Shown: positions 3,973 through 5,376 of the stretch, piece by piece
Position numbering within the stretch: the stretch's first letter is position 1
Layout of the letters: every line of letters begins with the position of its first letter
Assembly (NCBI GenBank): GCA_022822575.1
Contig: JAJEBJ010000279.1
Location: 1-5,376, forward strand
DNA: 5,376 bases
Reading direction: 5' to 3'
From: Alphaproteobacteria bacterium
Lineage (GTDB): Bacteria > Pseudomonadota > Alphaproteobacteria > SP197
Made by a program: the position numbers and the translations under genes
The notes under the pieces: generated by a model
Seen by the model: only the letters and a program-made list of their open reading frames with translations
Told to the model about the DNA's origin: nothing
The model's database searches: none

Positions 3973-5376
3973 TCAGGACCAGCCACCGAGCGTGGCAAGA
4001 AGCAGCAGGGCGACGATGTTGACGATCTTGATCATTGGATTGACAGCCGGGCCTGCCGTGTCCTTGTAGGGATCTCCCACGGTGTCACCGGTCACGGCAG
4101 CATGGTGGGCCTCCGAACCCTTGCCGCCATGATGTCCGTCCTCGATGTACTTCTTGGCATTATCCCAAGCGCCACCACCCGACGTCATTGAAAGCGCCAC
4201 GAAGAGCCCTGTCACGATGGTGCCCAGCAGCATCGCGCCGAGTGACGCAAAGGCTGCCACTTCGCCCGCGATCGCCCGGATGACGAGCCACAGCACGATC
4301 GGCGCCAGGACCGGCAGCAGCGAGGGAATGATCATCTCGCGGATGGCCGCCTTCGTCAGCATGTCAACCGCCCGGCTGTAGTCAGGCCTTGCCGTGCCTT
4401 CCATGATCCCGGGGATCTCGCGGAACTGGCGCCTGACCTCCTCCACCACGGAACCCGCGGCGCGGCCGACAGCCTGCATCGCCAGGGATCCGAAGAGGTA
4501 GGGCAGCAATCCGCCAATGAAGAGGCCGACCACCACGAAGGGGTCACTGAGGCGGAACGTGACATCGAGGTCCGGGAAGTAGTGCGAGAGATCCTCGACA
4601 TAGGCGGCAAACAGGACAAGTGCCGCCAGTCCGGCCGAGCCGATGGCGTAACCCTTTGTCACCGCCTTGGTCGTGTTGCCAACGGCATCGAGGGCATCGG
4701 TCGTCTTTCGCACCTCCTCCGGCAGTTCGGCCATCTCGGCAATGCCGCCCGCGTTGTCGGTGACCGGTCCGTAGGCGTCGAGGGTGACCACGACTCCGGC
4801 CAGCGCCAGCATCGTGGTCACAGTGATGGCAATGCCGAACAGGCCGGCAATCAGGTAGCCAACGACGATACCGGCCGCGATGACGATCACCGGTGCGGCG
4901 GTGGCTTCCATCGACAGGGCAAGGCCCTGGATGATGTTGGTCCCGTGCCCCGTCGTCGAGGCTTTCGCGATGACCCGCACGGGGCGGTACTCCGTCGAGG
5001 TGTAGTATTCCGTGATGACGATCAGCAGGCCGGTGATGACAAGTCCGAGAATGCCGCACACGAACATGTCCCAGCCGGTGAACGAGGTGCCGGCGACGGC
5101 AAACTCGCTGTCGAGACCGATCACCCAGTCCGTCACCGGGATGAACAGCAGTGCGGAAATCACCGACGTCACGATGAATCCCTTGTAGAGCGCCCACATG
5201 ATGTTGCCGCCACGACCCAGCTTCATGAAGAAGCTGCCCAGAATTGTACCCAGGATGCAGGCGCCTCCCAGGACGAGGGGGAAGACCATCATGCTCGCTT
5301 CTGCCGCGCCGTCGAAGAAAATGGTGCCAAGGAGAATGGTGGCAACGAAGGTGACGGCGTAGGTCTCGAAGAGATC
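3973..5376 (-). CDS. hppA: Membrane proton-pumping pyrophosphatase, K+-independent type; N-terminus off window
   Basis: HppA hydrolyses pyrophosphate and moves H+ across the inner membrane. The frame is open to 5376, giving 467 C-terminal residues of an expected 690-720. The visible part begins DLFETYAVT, a conserved family stretch, so the Met codons at 5292 are internal, not a start. The first PPi-binding motif (DVGADLVGK type) lies off the window. Seen here are a TEYYTS stretch (122-127), DAYGPVTDNAGG (200-211), GNTTKAVTKGYAIGSAGL (233-250), SGGGAWDNAKKYIEDG (399-414) and GDTVGDPYKDTAGPAVNP (430-447), which supply acidic and Mg-PPi ligands, plus about ten hydrophobic membrane segments. Lys237 and Thr240 in GNTTKAVT are the known signature of K+-independent enzymes; K+-dependent ones have Ala at the Lys site. 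H+ rather than Na+ transport is inferred from that class. It is convergent with bamE, with a hairpin after the stop. Confidence 0.97.
   Translation of the reverse strand, partial: DLFETYAVTFVATILLGTIFFDGAAEASMMVFPLVLGGACILGTILGSFFMKLGRGGNIMWALYKGFIVTSVISALLFIPVTDWVIGLDSEFAVAGTSFTGWDMFVCGILGLVITGLLIVITEYYTSTEYRPVRVIAKASTTGHGTNIIQGLALSMEATAAPVIVIAAGIVVGYLIAGLFGIAITVTTMLALAGVVVTLDAYGPVTDNAGGIAEMAELPEEVRKTTDALDAVGNTTKAVTKGYAIGSAGLAALVLFAAYVEDLSHYFPDLDVTFRLSDPFVVVGLFIGGLLPYLFGSLAMQAVGRAAGSVVEEVRRQFREIPGIMEGTARPDYSRAVDMLTKAAIREMIIPSLLPVLAPIVLWLVIRAIAGEVAAFASLGAMLLGTIVTGLFVALSMTSGGGAWDNAKKYIEDGHHGGKGSEAHHAAVTGDTVGDPYKDTAGPAVNPMIKIVNIVALLLLATLGGWS

Noticed and set aside
3865..4191. A 108-codon plus-strand frame at the bamE/hppA gap that might be a small gene
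   Set aside because: Most of it is antisense to hppA, and its first part covers the hairpin region; there is no ribosome binding site or recognisable domain.
4544..5197. A 217-codon minus-strand frame inside hppA
   Set aside because: The composition is rich in His, Arg and Gly, typical of an off-frame read through a membrane protein gene; the hppA frame is continuous and family-matching.
5290..5292. ATG at 5292 as the hppA start codon
   Set aside because: The frame continues upstream with conserved DLFETYAVT-type sequence, and a start here would remove the first pyrophosphate-binding motif; the gene is simply cut by the window.
1..5376. A hidden novel system (defence, mobile element, retroelement, CRISPR)
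   Set aside because: All sizeable stretches are assigned to conserved housekeeping genes; no gap exceeds about 210 nt, and no repeats or non-coding structure beyond those listed were seen.

Overview
The window looks like ordinary, well-conserved chromosomal DNA from an alphaproteobacterium, GC-rich by eye. The evidence is the gene order cbp3 - DUF177/yceD - rpmF - plsX - fabH on the minus strand, a divergent bamE-type lipoprotein gene on the plus strand, and a membrane proton pyrophosphatase of the potassium-independent type. A Cbp3-type cytochrome bc1 assembly chaperone next to DUF177 and rpmF points to Alphaproteobacteria; I cannot narrow it further from sequence alone. No mobile element, phage gene, CRISPR array, rRNA or tRNA gene is visible.

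Layout. From 3232 down to 1 on the minus strand lie five genes: cbp3 (3232-2678), DUF177 (2675-2154), rpmF (2065-1880), plsX (1858-809) and fabH (812-1, cut by the window edge). Spacing is 2 nt (cbp3/DUF177), 88 nt (DUF177/rpmF), 21 nt (rpmF/plsX) and a GTGA overlap (plsX/fabH). A candidate sigma70-type promoter lies in the 88-nt gap and another lies upstream of cbp3, so cbp3-DUF177 and rpmF-plsX-fabH may be two overlapping transcription units. bamE (3296-3763) is divergent from cbp3 across only 63 nt. It converges on hppA (5376-3973, 5' end cut off), with two hairpins in the 209-nt gap between them.

How the genes work together. PlsX and FabH connect acyl-ACP, phospholipid and fatty-acid initiation chemistry, RpmF is a 50S ribosomal protein, and DUF177/YceD is tied to large-subunit rRNA accumulation, so this cluster couples membrane-lipid synthesis to ribosome production. 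Cbp3 serves cytochrome bc1 assembly and BamE serves outer-membrane protein assembly. HppA uses pyrophosphate, a by-product of biosynthesis, to pump protons. The whole stretch is envelope and growth housekeeping.

I found no credible sign of an undescribed system. The items worth a second look are small: a 19-bp tandem duplication at the end of the DUF177 gene, a very compact divergent promoter region, the convergent hairpins, and a BamE signal peptide with no basic residue.
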